Assembly (NCBI RefSeq): GCF_024505045.1
Contig: NZ_JANIBM010000009.1
Coordinates: 1 to 64,000, forward strand
Direction: 5' to 3'
Origin: Methylomonas aurea
GTDB taxonomy: Bacteria > Pseudomonadota > Gammaproteobacteria > Methylococcales > Methylomonadaceae
DNA length: 64,000 nucleotides
The notes below the pieces were generated by a model. It was not told the origin of the DNA. It worked only from the letters and a program-made list of their open reading frames with translations, and did not search any database. Position numbers and translations under genes: made by a program. Shown here piece after piece: positions 7,682 through 16,057 of the stretch (its first letter is position 1; every line of letters starts with the position of its first letter).

Positions 7682-8335
7682 ATGAGCTTTGTTAAACAAA
7701 ACAAAATATCTCCCGCCGCCCTGGATGCCTTTCTGCGTTTCTGCCACGTTAGGAGTTATCCGGCCAAAATAACCATCGTTCGCCCGGGTGACGTCGGCGA
7801 TAAATTGTTGTTCGTTGTCGACGGTTCGGTAAGTGTAAGCGTTGAGGACGAAGAGGGGCGCGAACTGATTCTGGCGTATTTGAATAAGCACGATTTCGTC
7901 GGCGAGATCGGCGTGTTCAAAAACGCCGAAACCCGTAGCGTATCGGTTAAAACCCGGACCAAATGCCAGATGGCAGAAATCGGCTACGAGCGGTTCAAGC
8001 TGTTGTTGAATACCGATTTGCGCGATCACGCCGTGGAGATTTTGACGGTATTGGGCGAGCAACTTTCCACCCGGCTGTTGATCACCAGCCGCAAATATCG
8101 CGACTTGGCGTTCATGGACGTCGAAGGCCGCATTGCCCGGACGTTATTGGATTTGTGCAAGGAACCGGATGCGATCACCCATCCCGACGGTATGCAATTG
8201 CATATCACCCGCCAGGAAATCGGCCGTATCGTAGGTTGTTCGCGTGAAATGGCCGGGCGGGTGTTGAAAGAGCTGGAAGACAAAGGTTTGATCACCGCCC
8301 ACGGCAAGACCATTGTCGTGTTCGGCACCCGATAA
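7682..8335 (+). CDS. crp: cAMP receptor protein-type transcription regulator (Crp/Vfr)
   Basis: A 217-residue regulator. Residues ~10-120 are a cyclic-nucleotide domain: FVGEIGVFKNAETRSVSVKT holds the phosphate-binding cassette with Glu and Arg-Ser, and the C-helix has LITSRKYRDLAFMDVEGRI with the Thr-Ser pair used by E. coli Crp to bind cAMP. The HTH is TRQEIGRIVGCSREMAGRVLKEL, with the RExxxR recognition helix. It should bind TGTGA-type sites and control catabolic genes. It is divergent from the OsmC-like gene; the 128-bp gap must hold both promoters. Confidence 0.92.
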   Translation: MSFVKQNKISPAALDAFLRFCHVRSYPAKITIVRPGDVGDKLLFVVDGSVSVSVEDEEGRELILAYLNKHDFVGEIGVFKNAETRSVSVKTRTKCQMAEIGYERFKLLLNTDLRDHAVEILTVLGEQLSTRLLITSRKYRDLAFMDVEGRIARTLLDLCKEPDAITHPDGMQLHITRQEIGRIVGCSREMAGRVLKELEDKGLITAHGKTIVVFGTR

Positions 8336-8601
8336 GAGTTGTTCGGGCTAAGCTCTGTCGTCACCCGTTTAGACCAAAACGATCCCGTTCCGGTAAAAAA
8401 CCGTCGTGAAGGGAGCCGGCCATTTTGGCGGCAGCGCGATCCTCGGAGGCGTGGAAACCGCCGCGCAACATACGTTATGAAAAACAGCCACTGCGCGGCG
8501 CCTCAAGGCTATGTGTTCGGCCAACCACTGCCGATCGCCGAATTCAAGACTCTACTCCATTTGTGCCGGCTTGAGCCGGAGTCCGGTTTCTAATCGGATC
8601 G

Positions 8602-9387
8602 TTATTTTCCGAATACCTTCCGAAACAAGTCCTGCATCGCCGCCCACGATTGCCGGTCGGCTTCGGAGTCGTAAGCGATCGGTAGGTTATTGGCCTTGCC
8701 CAGTCGGTCGGCGTCCGGGTTGCTGAAGCCGTGGCGGACGCCGGGATAGTTGACGAAACGGTAATCGGCGCCGGCTCGAGCCATTTCCGCTTCGAACGCG
8801 GCAATGCTGTCCGCGCTGACGAACTCGTCCGCCGCACCGTTCAACACCAGAATTCTGGCTTTCACTTTGCCGGGTTGGGCCGGGGTTTTGGTCGCCAGAT
8901 TGCCGTGGAAGCTCACCACGGCGGCCAGATCGCCGCCCTGTCTGGCCATATTCAATACCGTGGCGCCGCCGAAGCAGTAACCTATTGCGGCAATTTTGCT
9001 CGGATCGACACTGGGCTGACGTTTCAGAAAGGCCTCTGCTGCAGCAAAACGCTGTTCGGAAACGCCGGCCCGTTCGACCACGCTGGCCATGAAAGCCGAG
9101 GCCTCGGCCGCATGTTCGCTGGATTTGCCGTCGCCGTACATATCCACCGCCAGGGCGGTATAGCCCAGTTCCGCCAACATTTTCGCGCGCTGTTTGGCGT
9201 AGTCGTTCAAACCCCACCATTCGTGTACGACCAGCACGCCCGGTTGTTTCGCGCCCTTGGCGTCGTCCCAGGCCAGATAACCTTTGAATGTAGTGCCGCC
9301 GGCCTGGTAGCTGACGCTCTCTTCGCGCAGCGCGGCCTGTAGCCCGGAACTGAAAAACAAAGCCAAAAACAATAAGCGGGATATCAT
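8602..9387 (-). CDS. Exported dienelactone hydrolase family protein
   Basis: A 261-residue alpha/beta hydrolase with a signal peptide (ISRLLFLALFFSSGLQA). The catalytic triad is Cys138 in GYCFGGATV, Asp187 in GAADEFVS and His219 in GVRHGFSN, the Cys-Asp-His set of dienelactone hydrolases. VLVVHEWWGLNDYAKQRAKML forms the oxyanion region. The substrate is unknown; periplasmic members of this family hydrolyse diverse esters or lactones. It is monocistronic and convergent with crp; 265 bp with no clear gene separate them. Confidence 0.88.
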   Translation of the reverse strand: MISRLLFLALFFSSGLQAALREESVSYQAGGTTFKGYLAWDDAKGAKQPGVLVVHEWWGLNDYAKQRAKMLAELGYTALAVDMYGDGKSSEHAAEASAFMASVVERAGVSEQRFAAAEAFLKRQPSVDPSKIAAIGYCFGGATVLNMARQGGDLAAVVSFHGNLATKTPAQPGKVKARILVLNGAADEFVSADSIAAFEAEMARAGADYRFVNYPGVRHGFSNPDADRLGKANNLPIAYDSEADRQSWAAMQDLFRKVFGK

Positions 9388-9506
9388 GTAGCTCTCCTGT
9401 TAGCGTGAAAACGGTTACGGTTACATCACTAACGGATATTGTCAATCGGCTGGCGGGCGGCGGCGCACGCACGTCTTGTTCAGCGCAACATCATGGAGGC
9501 GATCCT

Positions 9507-10700
9507 ATGAAACCTAGCGGTTCGCGCCCGGTGTGGCGGCAAATACCCGCCAGCGTCTGGGCCTTGGGCTGTGTCAGCATGTTGATGGATATTTCTTCGG
9601 AAATGATCCATAGCCTGTTGCCGCTGTTCATGGCGACGGTGTTGCACGCCAGCAGCCTTAGTATCGGCTTGATCGAAGGTGCGGCCGAGGCTACCGCGCT
9701 CATCGTCAAGGTATTTTCCGGCACGCTCAGCGATTATCTGGGCAAACGCAAGAGTTTGGCGTTGTTGGGTTATAGCCTAGGTGCGTTGACCAAGCCGTTG
9801 TTCGCGCTTGCCGCCAGTATCGACATGGTGTTGAGTGCGCGTTTGTTGGATCGGGTCGGCAAGGGAATACGCGGAGCGCCGCGCGATGCGCTGGTGGCCG
9901 ATGTGACGCCGGTCGAAATACGCGGTGCGGCTTTCGGTTTGCGGCAATCGCTGGACACGATTGGCTCTTTCCTGGGGCCGCTGTTGGCGGTCGGCTTGAT
10001 GCTGGCCTGGGCCAACGATTTTCGAGCTGTATTTTGGGTGGCGGTGATCCCCGGGGTGTTATCGGTCGCCATGCTGTTGTTCGGCGTCACAGAGCCGGCC
10101 AACTTGGCGCGGGCCAAACGCGGCAACCCGATCCGGCGCAGCAATTTGCGGCGCCTGGGCCGGGAATACTGGTGGGTGGTGATGGTGGGTGCGGTATTTA
10201 CGCTGGCCCGCTTCAGCGAGGCGTTTTTGGTGCTGCGGGCGCAGCAGGGCGGCATAGCTATCGCTTGGGTGCCGCTGGTTATGGTGGCAATGAACGTTGT
10301 TTATTCGGCCACAGCTTACCCTTTCGGGCGCCTGTCCGACCGGATGCCGCACCGCACCTTGCTGGCCTGGGGCTTGCTTGTGTTGGTCGGCGCCGATTTG
10401 ATTTTAGCTTCTAGCGCCCGCTGGGAGGCGATGTTGGCAGGAGTCGGATTATGGGGGTTGCATATGGGGATGACACAGGGCTTGTTGGCGAAAATGGTGG
10501 CCGATACCGCGCCGGAGGATTTACGCGGTACCGGCTTCGGCTTTTTCAATCTGGTTAGCGGGGTGGCGATGCTTTTGGCCAGCGCGCTAGCCGGTTTGTT
10601 GTGGGACCGCCTGGGCGCGGCGGCGACATTTTATGCCGGCGCCGGCTTTAGCCTGTTGTCGTTGGCGATGTTATTTATGCGTCGGATTGGCAGCCGCTAA
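9507..10700 (+). CDS. Major facilitator superfamily transporter
   Basis: A 397-residue membrane protein. I choose the ATG before KPSGSRPVWRQ because GGAGG stands 7 bases upstream; the upstream in-frame start has no such site. About 11-12 hydrophobic segments are visible, with the MFS loop motif as SGTLSDYLGKRKSL in the first half and a related PFGRLSDRMPHRTLL in the second, plus DRVGKGIRGAPRDALVAD. Loop content resembles the drug/sugar efflux-like MFS group, but the substrate cannot be read from sequence. It is monocistronic and divergent from the hydrolase gene. Confidence 0.88.
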   Translation: MKPSGSRPVWRQIPASVWALGCVSMLMDISSEMIHSLLPLFMATVLHASSLSIGLIEGAAEATALIVKVFSGTLSDYLGKRKSLALLGYSLGALTKPLFALAASIDMVLSARLLDRVGKGIRGAPRDALVADVTPVEIRGAAFGLRQSLDTIGSFLGPLLAVGLMLAWANDFRAVFWVAVIPGVLSVAMLLFGVTEPANLARAKRGNPIRRSNLRRLGREYWWVVMVGAVFTLARFSEAFLVLRAQQGGIAIAWVPLVMVAMNVVYSATAYPFGRLSDRMPHRTLLAWGLLVLVGADLILASSARWEAMLAGVGLWGLHMGMTQGLLAKMVADTAPEDLRGTGFGFFNLVSGVAMLLASALAGLLWDRLGAAATFYAGAGFSLLSLAMLFMRRIGSR

Positions 10701-10803
10701 TTGCTTCCCGGTGATGTTCCGCGGCAATTCTCGTCCGCCGCTCGCTAGGGGCCGGCAAAACGAGAATCGGCGCGCCAAGGCGTTACGCAAGCCGATTTTT
10801 CGG

Positions 10804-11148
10804 CTATTTGCGGGTGGTGCTGAACGTGTAGGAGCGGACGATGCCTTGAGCGTCGAAGCGGATCAGCAGGTCCTGCGAATCGGTGCCACCGAACAAGGCA
10901 TACTTGTAAATACCGTAGGTCCAGGTCGGTTTGCCGTCTTCCATGCCGGTGCGCCAAGGTGTGCCGAACAGCTCGGTAATATCCTGTTTGCGGGTTTGGC
11001 CGATTTTGATTTCCGGCACGTGATTTGCTGCAAACTCCTGGCCGACCGTGAAACAACCGGTCAATTGCGTTGTCGATAAAGCGCTAACCAGCAACAGCGA
11101 CGTTAACGTTAAAGTGCGCGGATTGAGTTTGACGAAATGGTTTTTCAT
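10804..11148 (-). CDS. SmpA/OmlA (BamE)-like lipoprotein
   Basis: A 114-residue protein from the ATG before KNHFVK (another ATG lies two codons upstream). The signal ends in a lipobox, QLTGC, with the lipid-bearing Cys at about residue 32. The mature part has IKIGQTRKQDITELFGTPWRTG and DGKPTWTYGIYKY, the pattern of SmpA/OmlA domains found in BamE. It is likely an outer-membrane lipoprotein. True BamE is usually near fur or recN, and the sequence is divergent, so I call it BamE-like rather than bamE. Confidence 0.75.
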   Translation of the reverse strand: MKNHFVKLNPRTLTLTSLLLVSALSTTQLTGCFTVGQEFAANHVPEIKIGQTRKQDITELFGTPWRTGMEDGKPTWTYGIYKYALFGGTDSQDLLIRFDAQGIVRSYTFSTTRK

Positions 11149-11257
11149 AAGCATTGCCTTCAGGAAAATTGATGGATCTAAACTAGCGTTTAACGATTTA
11201 TCTTAGCTGTTTCCGGTCGCCACCCGTAAACTTTTTAGCCAGAATCCGGATGCCCAG

Positions 11258-12862
11258 ATGCTCACCCACGCCGATAGTTCCACTCTCGATTGTCTCAGAT
11301 TCGATAACCGTTTCGTCCGCGAATTGCCGGGCGACACCGAAACCGATAATTTTCGCCGTCAGGTTTACGGCGCCTGTTACTCATTGGTGCAGCCAACGCC
11401 GGTGAAAAGTCCGCGCTTGGTGGCATATTCGCCGGAAGTGGCGGCGGAGTTGGGGATTTCGGATCAGGATTGCCTGTCCCACGACTTCTGTCAGGTGTTT
11501 GCCGGCAACCGCCTGGCGGCCGGGATGCTGCCGTTCGCGATGTGTTACGGCGGTCACCAGTTCGGCCACTGGGCCGGTCAGCTCGGCGACGGCCGTGCCA
11601 TTAACCTCGGCGAAGTGGTGTGTCCAGACGGGTTGCGCCGAACCCTGCAATTGAAAGGAGCCGGCCCCACTCCGTATTCCCGTAGCGCGGATGGTCTGGC
11701 CGTGTTGCGTTCGTCTGTCCGCGAGTTTTTATGTAGCGAGGCGATGCATCATTTGGGCGTGCCGACCACCCGCGCGCTCAGTCTGGTGTTGACCGGCGAA
11801 ACCGTGGTGCGCGACATGTTCTACGACGGTAATCCGCAACTGGAGCCCGGAGCGATTGTATGTCGAGTAGCGCCGTCGTTTACCCGTTTCGGCAATTTCC
11901 AGATTTTTACCGCCCGCGACGATTTGGAGTCGTTGAAGAAATTGGCCGACTACACGATCCGCAACGACTTCCCGGAATTGGGCGAGCCGAGTCCTAAGGT
12001 GTATCTGCGTTGGTTCGAGGAAGTCTGCCGGCTCACCGCCGAAATGGTCGTGCATTGGCAGCGGGTCGGTTTCGTGCACGGCGTGATGAACACCGACAAT
12101 ATGTCCATTCTGGGTTTGACCATCGATTACGGCCCATACGGCTGGTTGGAAAATTACGATCCGGACTGGACGCCGAATACGACCGATGCCCAGGGGCGTC
12201 GCTACCGCTTCGGCAATCAACCGAAAATCGCCTACTGGAATCTGGTCCAGCTCGCCAACGCCATTTATCCGTTGGTGATGCGTGCAGAAGCCTTGCAACA
12301 AGCGTTGTCGGCGTTCAGCGAAACCTACGAGGCGAAGTGGCGCGCTACGATGGCTGCCAAACTGGGTTTTAGCCGTTTCGATCAGGACAAAGACCAGGCC
12401 CTGGTTGGCGATTTGTTACAACTGCTACAAAGTGCCGAAACCGATATGACACTGTTCTATCGGCAACTGGCCGACATCGATCCTTACGATCTGGCCGGTT
12501 CTGGAGTCGGCTTCTTGACGATGCTGGAGCGCAACAGTTATGCGTCGCTGACGGAAGGAATACGTGATCGTGCGCTGGATTGGTTTGGGCATTATAGCGA
12601 CCGTTCCCGAAGCGATGGGAGCGATGGTGCAGCGCGTCGGCAGCGGATGAATGCGGTGAATCCGAAATATGTGCTGCGCAATTATCTGGCGCAATTGGCG
12701 ATCGATCAGGCGGAGCAGGGCGATTTCGGCTTGGTGACGGAATTGTTGGACACATTGCGCAAGCCTTACAGCGAGCAACCCGGTCGCGAGCGTTTCGCCG
12801 AGAAGCGTCCGGATTGGGCCAAACAGCGAGCGGGATGTTCGATGTTGTCGTGCAGTTCTTAA
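11258..12862 (+). CDS. selO: Protein adenylyltransferase SelO
   Basis: A 534-residue pseudokinase-fold AMPylator of the YdiU/SelO family. CYGGHQFGHWAGQLGDGRAINLGE, LQLKGAGPTPYSRSADG and VHGVMNTDNMSILGLTIDYGPYG (the metal-binding NxDN region) are diagnostic. SelO transfers AMP from ATP to Ser/Thr/Tyr of redox proteins. The C-terminus ends GCSMLSCSS, where the conserved redox Cys replaces the selenocysteine of eukaryotic SelO. The protein is longer than the E. coli form (478 aa). It stands alone, 96 bp before the next gene. Confidence 0.95.
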   Translation: MLTHADSSTLDCLRFDNRFVRELPGDTETDNFRRQVYGACYSLVQPTPVKSPRLVAYSPEVAAELGISDQDCLSHDFCQVFAGNRLAAGMLPFAMCYGGHQFGHWAGQLGDGRAINLGEVVCPDGLRRTLQLKGAGPTPYSRSADGLAVLRSSVREFLCSEAMHHLGVPTTRALSLVLTGETVVRDMFYDGNPQLEPGAIVCRVAPSFTRFGNFQIFTARDDLESLKKLADYTIRNDFPELGEPSPKVYLRWFEEVCRLTAEMVVHWQRVGFVHGVMNTDNMSILGLTIDYGPYGWLENYDPDWTPNTTDAQGRRYRFGNQPKIAYWNLVQLANAIYPLVMRAEALQQALSAFSETYEAKWRATMAAKLGFSRFDQDKDQALVGDLLQLLQSAETDMTLFYRQLADIDPYDLAGSGVGFLTMLERNSYASLTEGIRDRALDWFGHYSDRSRSDGSDGAARRQRMNAVNPKYVLRNYLAQLAIDQAEQGDFGLVTELLDTLRKPYSEQPGRERFAEKRPDWAKQRAGCSMLSCSS

Positions 12863-12958
12863 TCGGTACCAGTCCCGGTTTTTGGGGGCAGTTACTGTAC
12901 TGAGTTGTCAGGCTGGCATACTATTGTTCCATCTAGCTGAATTTATCCGGAGCAAGGC

Positions 12959-15154
12959 ATGGCTCAACAAATCGGTATCGTGAAATCTGTAAGTGGCGCA
13001 GTCAGCGCCAAGGCCGCCGATGGGGGCGTACGTATACTGCGAGCGGGCGACAGAGTGTTCGACACCGATTTGCTGGCTACCTCGGCTGGCAGCAGCATTG
13101 TCATTGAGTTGGCCGACGGCTCCAGCGTGGATATGGGCGCTAACGACAGCATGTTGCTTGGGGCGGTGTTGCAAGAACAGTCCCAGGAGATCGCTACCGT
13201 TGCGCCGACTACGGCTCCGGCCGGACCTTCGGCGGAAGACATTCAAGCGGCCTTGCTGGCGGGTGCCGATCCGACTCAAATCGCCGATCCGACCGCTGCC
13301 GGTGCGCCGGGTGCTGGCCCTGCTGGCGGCGGCGTTGCCGGTAACGAAGGCCACGTCCCTGTCAGCGTCGATTATTTGAATCCGGTTGCGCCGGTCACAA
13401 ACGGTTTCGATACTACAGGCCCCAGCGTCGCGTTCAACGACATTGCTCCCGAGGTATTGTTGCTGAACCCAGGAACCCTTCCTGGAGAGCCTATTGCTGG
13501 CGGAAATCTGCCGCCGGTGGCGCTGGATGACAGTATCTTTGGCCAAATTCCGGGGACGCCCGCTGTGTTGTTGAACGTAATCGGTAACGACTTCGACCCC
13601 GATGGCCCGGCTCCGGAACCTTCGACTATCCAATTCGTCGGCACGGCTGGCCCCGGCCTGCCTTTGGTCGTCGCCGGGCAAGGGGTTTGGAGCGTCAATC
13701 CGACTAACGGCAATGTAACTTTTACGCCCGAGCCGGGTTTCCTGGGTAATCCGACCCCGATCAAATACACGGGCACGGACAACTTGGGTTTGGTTTCCAA
13801 TCAAGCTACGATCAGCGTCAGTTATGTTCCAACTGTGGCTGCGACGAGTGTCACGGTGGATGAAACGACCGGCAAATTGGCGGCGACCGGTGCTGTGTCG
13901 GTCGAACCTGCAGGCAGCGGAGTGTTGTTAATCAATGGTGCTGCCCCGGTTTCCGTGACTTTGGCGGCTGCCGGAGCAACCTGGGATGCTGCCAGCAAAA
14001 CTTTGGATGCCAGTACCTACCGGATTACGGTCAATGCCGACGGCACCTACGAGTTTGAGTTGAAAGCAGCATTGCCGCACCCCGGTCTGGCAGACGCGGC
14101 TTCGACGCCAATCCAATACGATATTTCTGCGGTATTGACTGGCACTAACGGTGCCGTAGCGAATGCGACATTTTCTGCCAGCGTGTTCGACGACGGTCCG
14201 ACGGTTGGCGGTCGCAATGGCCAGCTATTGCATAATGCCGAAATGAAAGACGCGGCGGGCGAGAGCTTAGCGGGATTGATTCAATACGATCTTGGCTTCG
14301 ACGGGTTTGGCGGTAGCGGAGGCATCACTTTGGTAAAACCTACGGCAAGTTTAACCTCGTTATTCGACAGTGTATCGTTTACGGTATTGGACACCAACAA
14401 CGACGGCTTGGACGAATTGTATGCCTACGTTGACAATGGGCCGGCCGGATTCGGCGTTGAAGACCGCCAGGTGTTTACGCTGCTGCCGACGCATAACGGT
14501 GCCAGTGTCGGCGACTATGCCTTGACGTTGCAGAGCATGCTGGATTTGCCTGCGGCGCCGATTATCGACTTGAATTTTACTGCGGCCGCGGTTGGTCCCT
14601 CCGGGAATATTGCGGTTGGTAATTCGTTACTGATTACCGGTGCGGCGCTCGTGCTCGACAACGGGCACGTTGGTGTCAACAACGGTGTGATGGACAGGGG
14701 CGAAAGCGTTACCTATAAGTTCGGTACGGTCAACAACTTCGGCATAGACGCGCCGCAGTTGGTCAATGGCGTCAGGTTGAGCGAAATCAATGTCGGCGGC
14801 AGTGCCGATTCGTTCAAATGGACCGCGTATCGCGACGGAGCCGAAGTGGGCAGTAGGACGGTGAACTACAGTGCGCCTGCGGGCGGGGGCGACGCTCCGG
14901 CCATAGTTGTTGACGGTGGTTACGACACGTTGAAGATCGAGGTCAGAAACGGCAGTTTCGAAGTGGTCGGGTTGAAGTACTCGAATTTTCCAAATACGCA
15001 AACTTTGCCGTTGACGTTTGATTTTGTGGCGACGGATGGCGACGGCGACAGCAAATCGGGCAGTTTTAACGTTCAGGTAGGTAACCAGTTATTGTCCCAT
15101 TTGACTGACACACTGGCGCCGCTAAATCATCCCGATAGCGTCGTTTCCCATTAA
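12959..15154 (+). CDS. Retention-module surface protein (LapA-type N-terminus, no RTX)
   Basis: A 731-residue extracellular protein. Residues 1-~120 match the retention module of LapA-type adhesins: an IGIVKSVSGAVSAKAADG start, then SAEDIQAALLAGADPTQIAD followed by TAAG at residues 112-115, the dialanine site that LapG cleaves. Residues ~180-290 form a cadherin-like domain (VALDDSIFGQIPGTPAVLLNVI). Later parts are VCBS-like beta domains ending in DFVATDGDGDSKSGSFNVQVG. No signal peptide is present, as expected for type I secretion, but I find no GGxGxDxxx RTX repeats and no TolC/HlyB/HlyD genes nearby. It ends before a strong terminator, so it is complete as read. Confidence 0.78.
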   Translation: MAQQIGIVKSVSGAVSAKAADGGVRILRAGDRVFDTDLLATSAGSSIVIELADGSSVDMGANDSMLLGAVLQEQSQEIATVAPTTAPAGPSAEDIQAALLAGADPTQIADPTAAGAPGAGPAGGGVAGNEGHVPVSVDYLNPVAPVTNGFDTTGPSVAFNDIAPEVLLLNPGTLPGEPIAGGNLPPVALDDSIFGQIPGTPAVLLNVIGNDFDPDGPAPEPSTIQFVGTAGPGLPLVVAGQGVWSVNPTNGNVTFTPEPGFLGNPTPIKYTGTDNLGLVSNQATISVSYVPTVAATSVTVDETTGKLAATGAVSVEPAGSGVLLINGAAPVSVTLAAAGATWDAASKTLDASTYRITVNADGTYEFELKAALPHPGLADAASTPIQYDISAVLTGTNGAVANATFSASVFDDGPTVGGRNGQLLHNAEMKDAAGESLAGLIQYDLGFDGFGGSGGITLVKPTASLTSLFDSVSFTVLDTNNDGLDELYAYVDNGPAGFGVEDRQVFTLLPTHNGASVGDYALTLQSMLDLPAAPIIDLNFTAAAVGPSGNIAVGNSLLITGAALVLDNGHVGVNNGVMDRGESVTYKFGTVNNFGIDAPQLVNGVRLSEINVGGSADSFKWTAYRDGAEVGSRTVNYSAPAGGGDAPAIVVDGGYDTLKIEVRNGSFEVVGLKYSNFPNTQTLPLTFDFVATDGDGDSKSGSFNVQVGNQLLSHLTDTLAPLNHPDSVVSH

Positions 15155-15175
15155 GTTGCAAAACCTTGGAGCAAT

Positions 15176-15202
15176 AAAAAACACGGCCGGAGCCGTGTTT
15201 TC
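15176..15202. terminator. Bidirectional intrinsic terminator
   Basis: An AAAACACGGC/GCCGTGTTTT stem closes a short loop, with A and T runs at its feet. It lies between the convergent retention-module gene and the CTERM gene and can stop both. Confidence 0.88.
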
Positions 15203-15224
15203 TGTGTCTGGCAGATTGGAGTTT

Positions 15225-15812
15225 TTAAATTGCGCGTTTGCGCACCGTAAAGCCAAATAGGCCAAGCAATCCACTACCGAATAACCAAACGGCTGCCGGT
15301 ACCGGTACCGCGCTGGTAAAGTAGCTTAGCTTGGCTTGCACGAACGGCGGGAACTGGTCGGTCAAGCCGCCCGCAACCAGATTGGCATTGACCACGCTGG
15401 CCAAGTCCAGATTAACCACAATTTGGCCGTCTTGAGTCCAGCTAACTAAATCGTCGCCACTTAAAGCGATCTGCCAACGCCATTCGACCAGGTCGTTTGT
15501 ATCATGAGCATTGACCAGATTGCCGTCTTGCGACAGTACATCCACGGCGACACTGTTACCGTCTTCAATCTGCACGAAAATGCTCTCAGTCGTTGAGGTA
15601 AGGCCGTAATCGCCCCTCGCGTGCAAAGAAAATAAGCCATCGGCCAGTGCAGCCAACGGCGCATTGTCGATAGTAAACGTGAAGCTTTCCCCGTCGGCGG
15701 TTTGCCAATAAATGGGCGACGTGTAAACCGCTTCCTGCAAAGCGGCGTTTGCCTGCATGCCGGTTGTTGCCAGAGCCAGCAGTGTGAACACTTTTGTTAA
15801 GCTTTTACCCAT
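15225..15812 (-). CDS. VPLPA-CTERM sorting-signal exported protein
   Basis: A 195-residue protein from the ATG before GKSLTKVFTLLALATTGMQANA, a good signal peptide; the longer upstream frame is not supported. The mature part is a beta-rich domain without recognised motif. The C-terminus is a tripartite sorting tail, VPVPAAVWLFGSGLLGLFGF then RKRAI, which matches the VPLPA form of PEP-CTERM signals processed by exosortase. Such proteins usually go to the surface or the exopolysaccharide matrix. No exosortase gene lies in the window. It is convergent with the retention-module gene. Confidence 0.85.
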   Translation of the reverse strand: MGKSLTKVFTLLALATTGMQANAALQEAVYTSPIYWQTADGESFTFTIDNAPLAALADGLFSLHARGDYGLTSTTESIFVQIEDGNSVAVDVLSQDGNLVNAHDTNDLVEWRWQIALSGDDLVSWTQDGQIVVNLDLASVVNANLVAGGLTDQFPPFVQAKLSYFTSAVPVPAAVWLFGSGLLGLFGFTVRKRAI

Positions 15813-16057
15813 CGCGATTTTCCTAAAGTTGGGACCGGCACAAATTCTAAGGCATGCCGGTTTGCGAATCCACTGTACTTTGGGGTTGCGCGGACAAAAA
15901 ATCGGCGGCGGAAACAAGTCTTGCCGGTTTGCTGATCGACTCGGAAATACGCGACTCAAGCCCGTTGCCGGCAGTGCCGGGGTACAAAAAACACATGCCG
16001 AAACCTGCCTTTTCGGGTATCCTTTTCAGGCTATTCCCATGTTTTCTAGGTTCCGTA

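Noticed and set aside
8339-8593. Plus-strand frame of 84 codons between crp and the hydrolase gene
   Set aside because: Starts immediately after crp with no ribosome site; sequence is Arg-rich and patternless.
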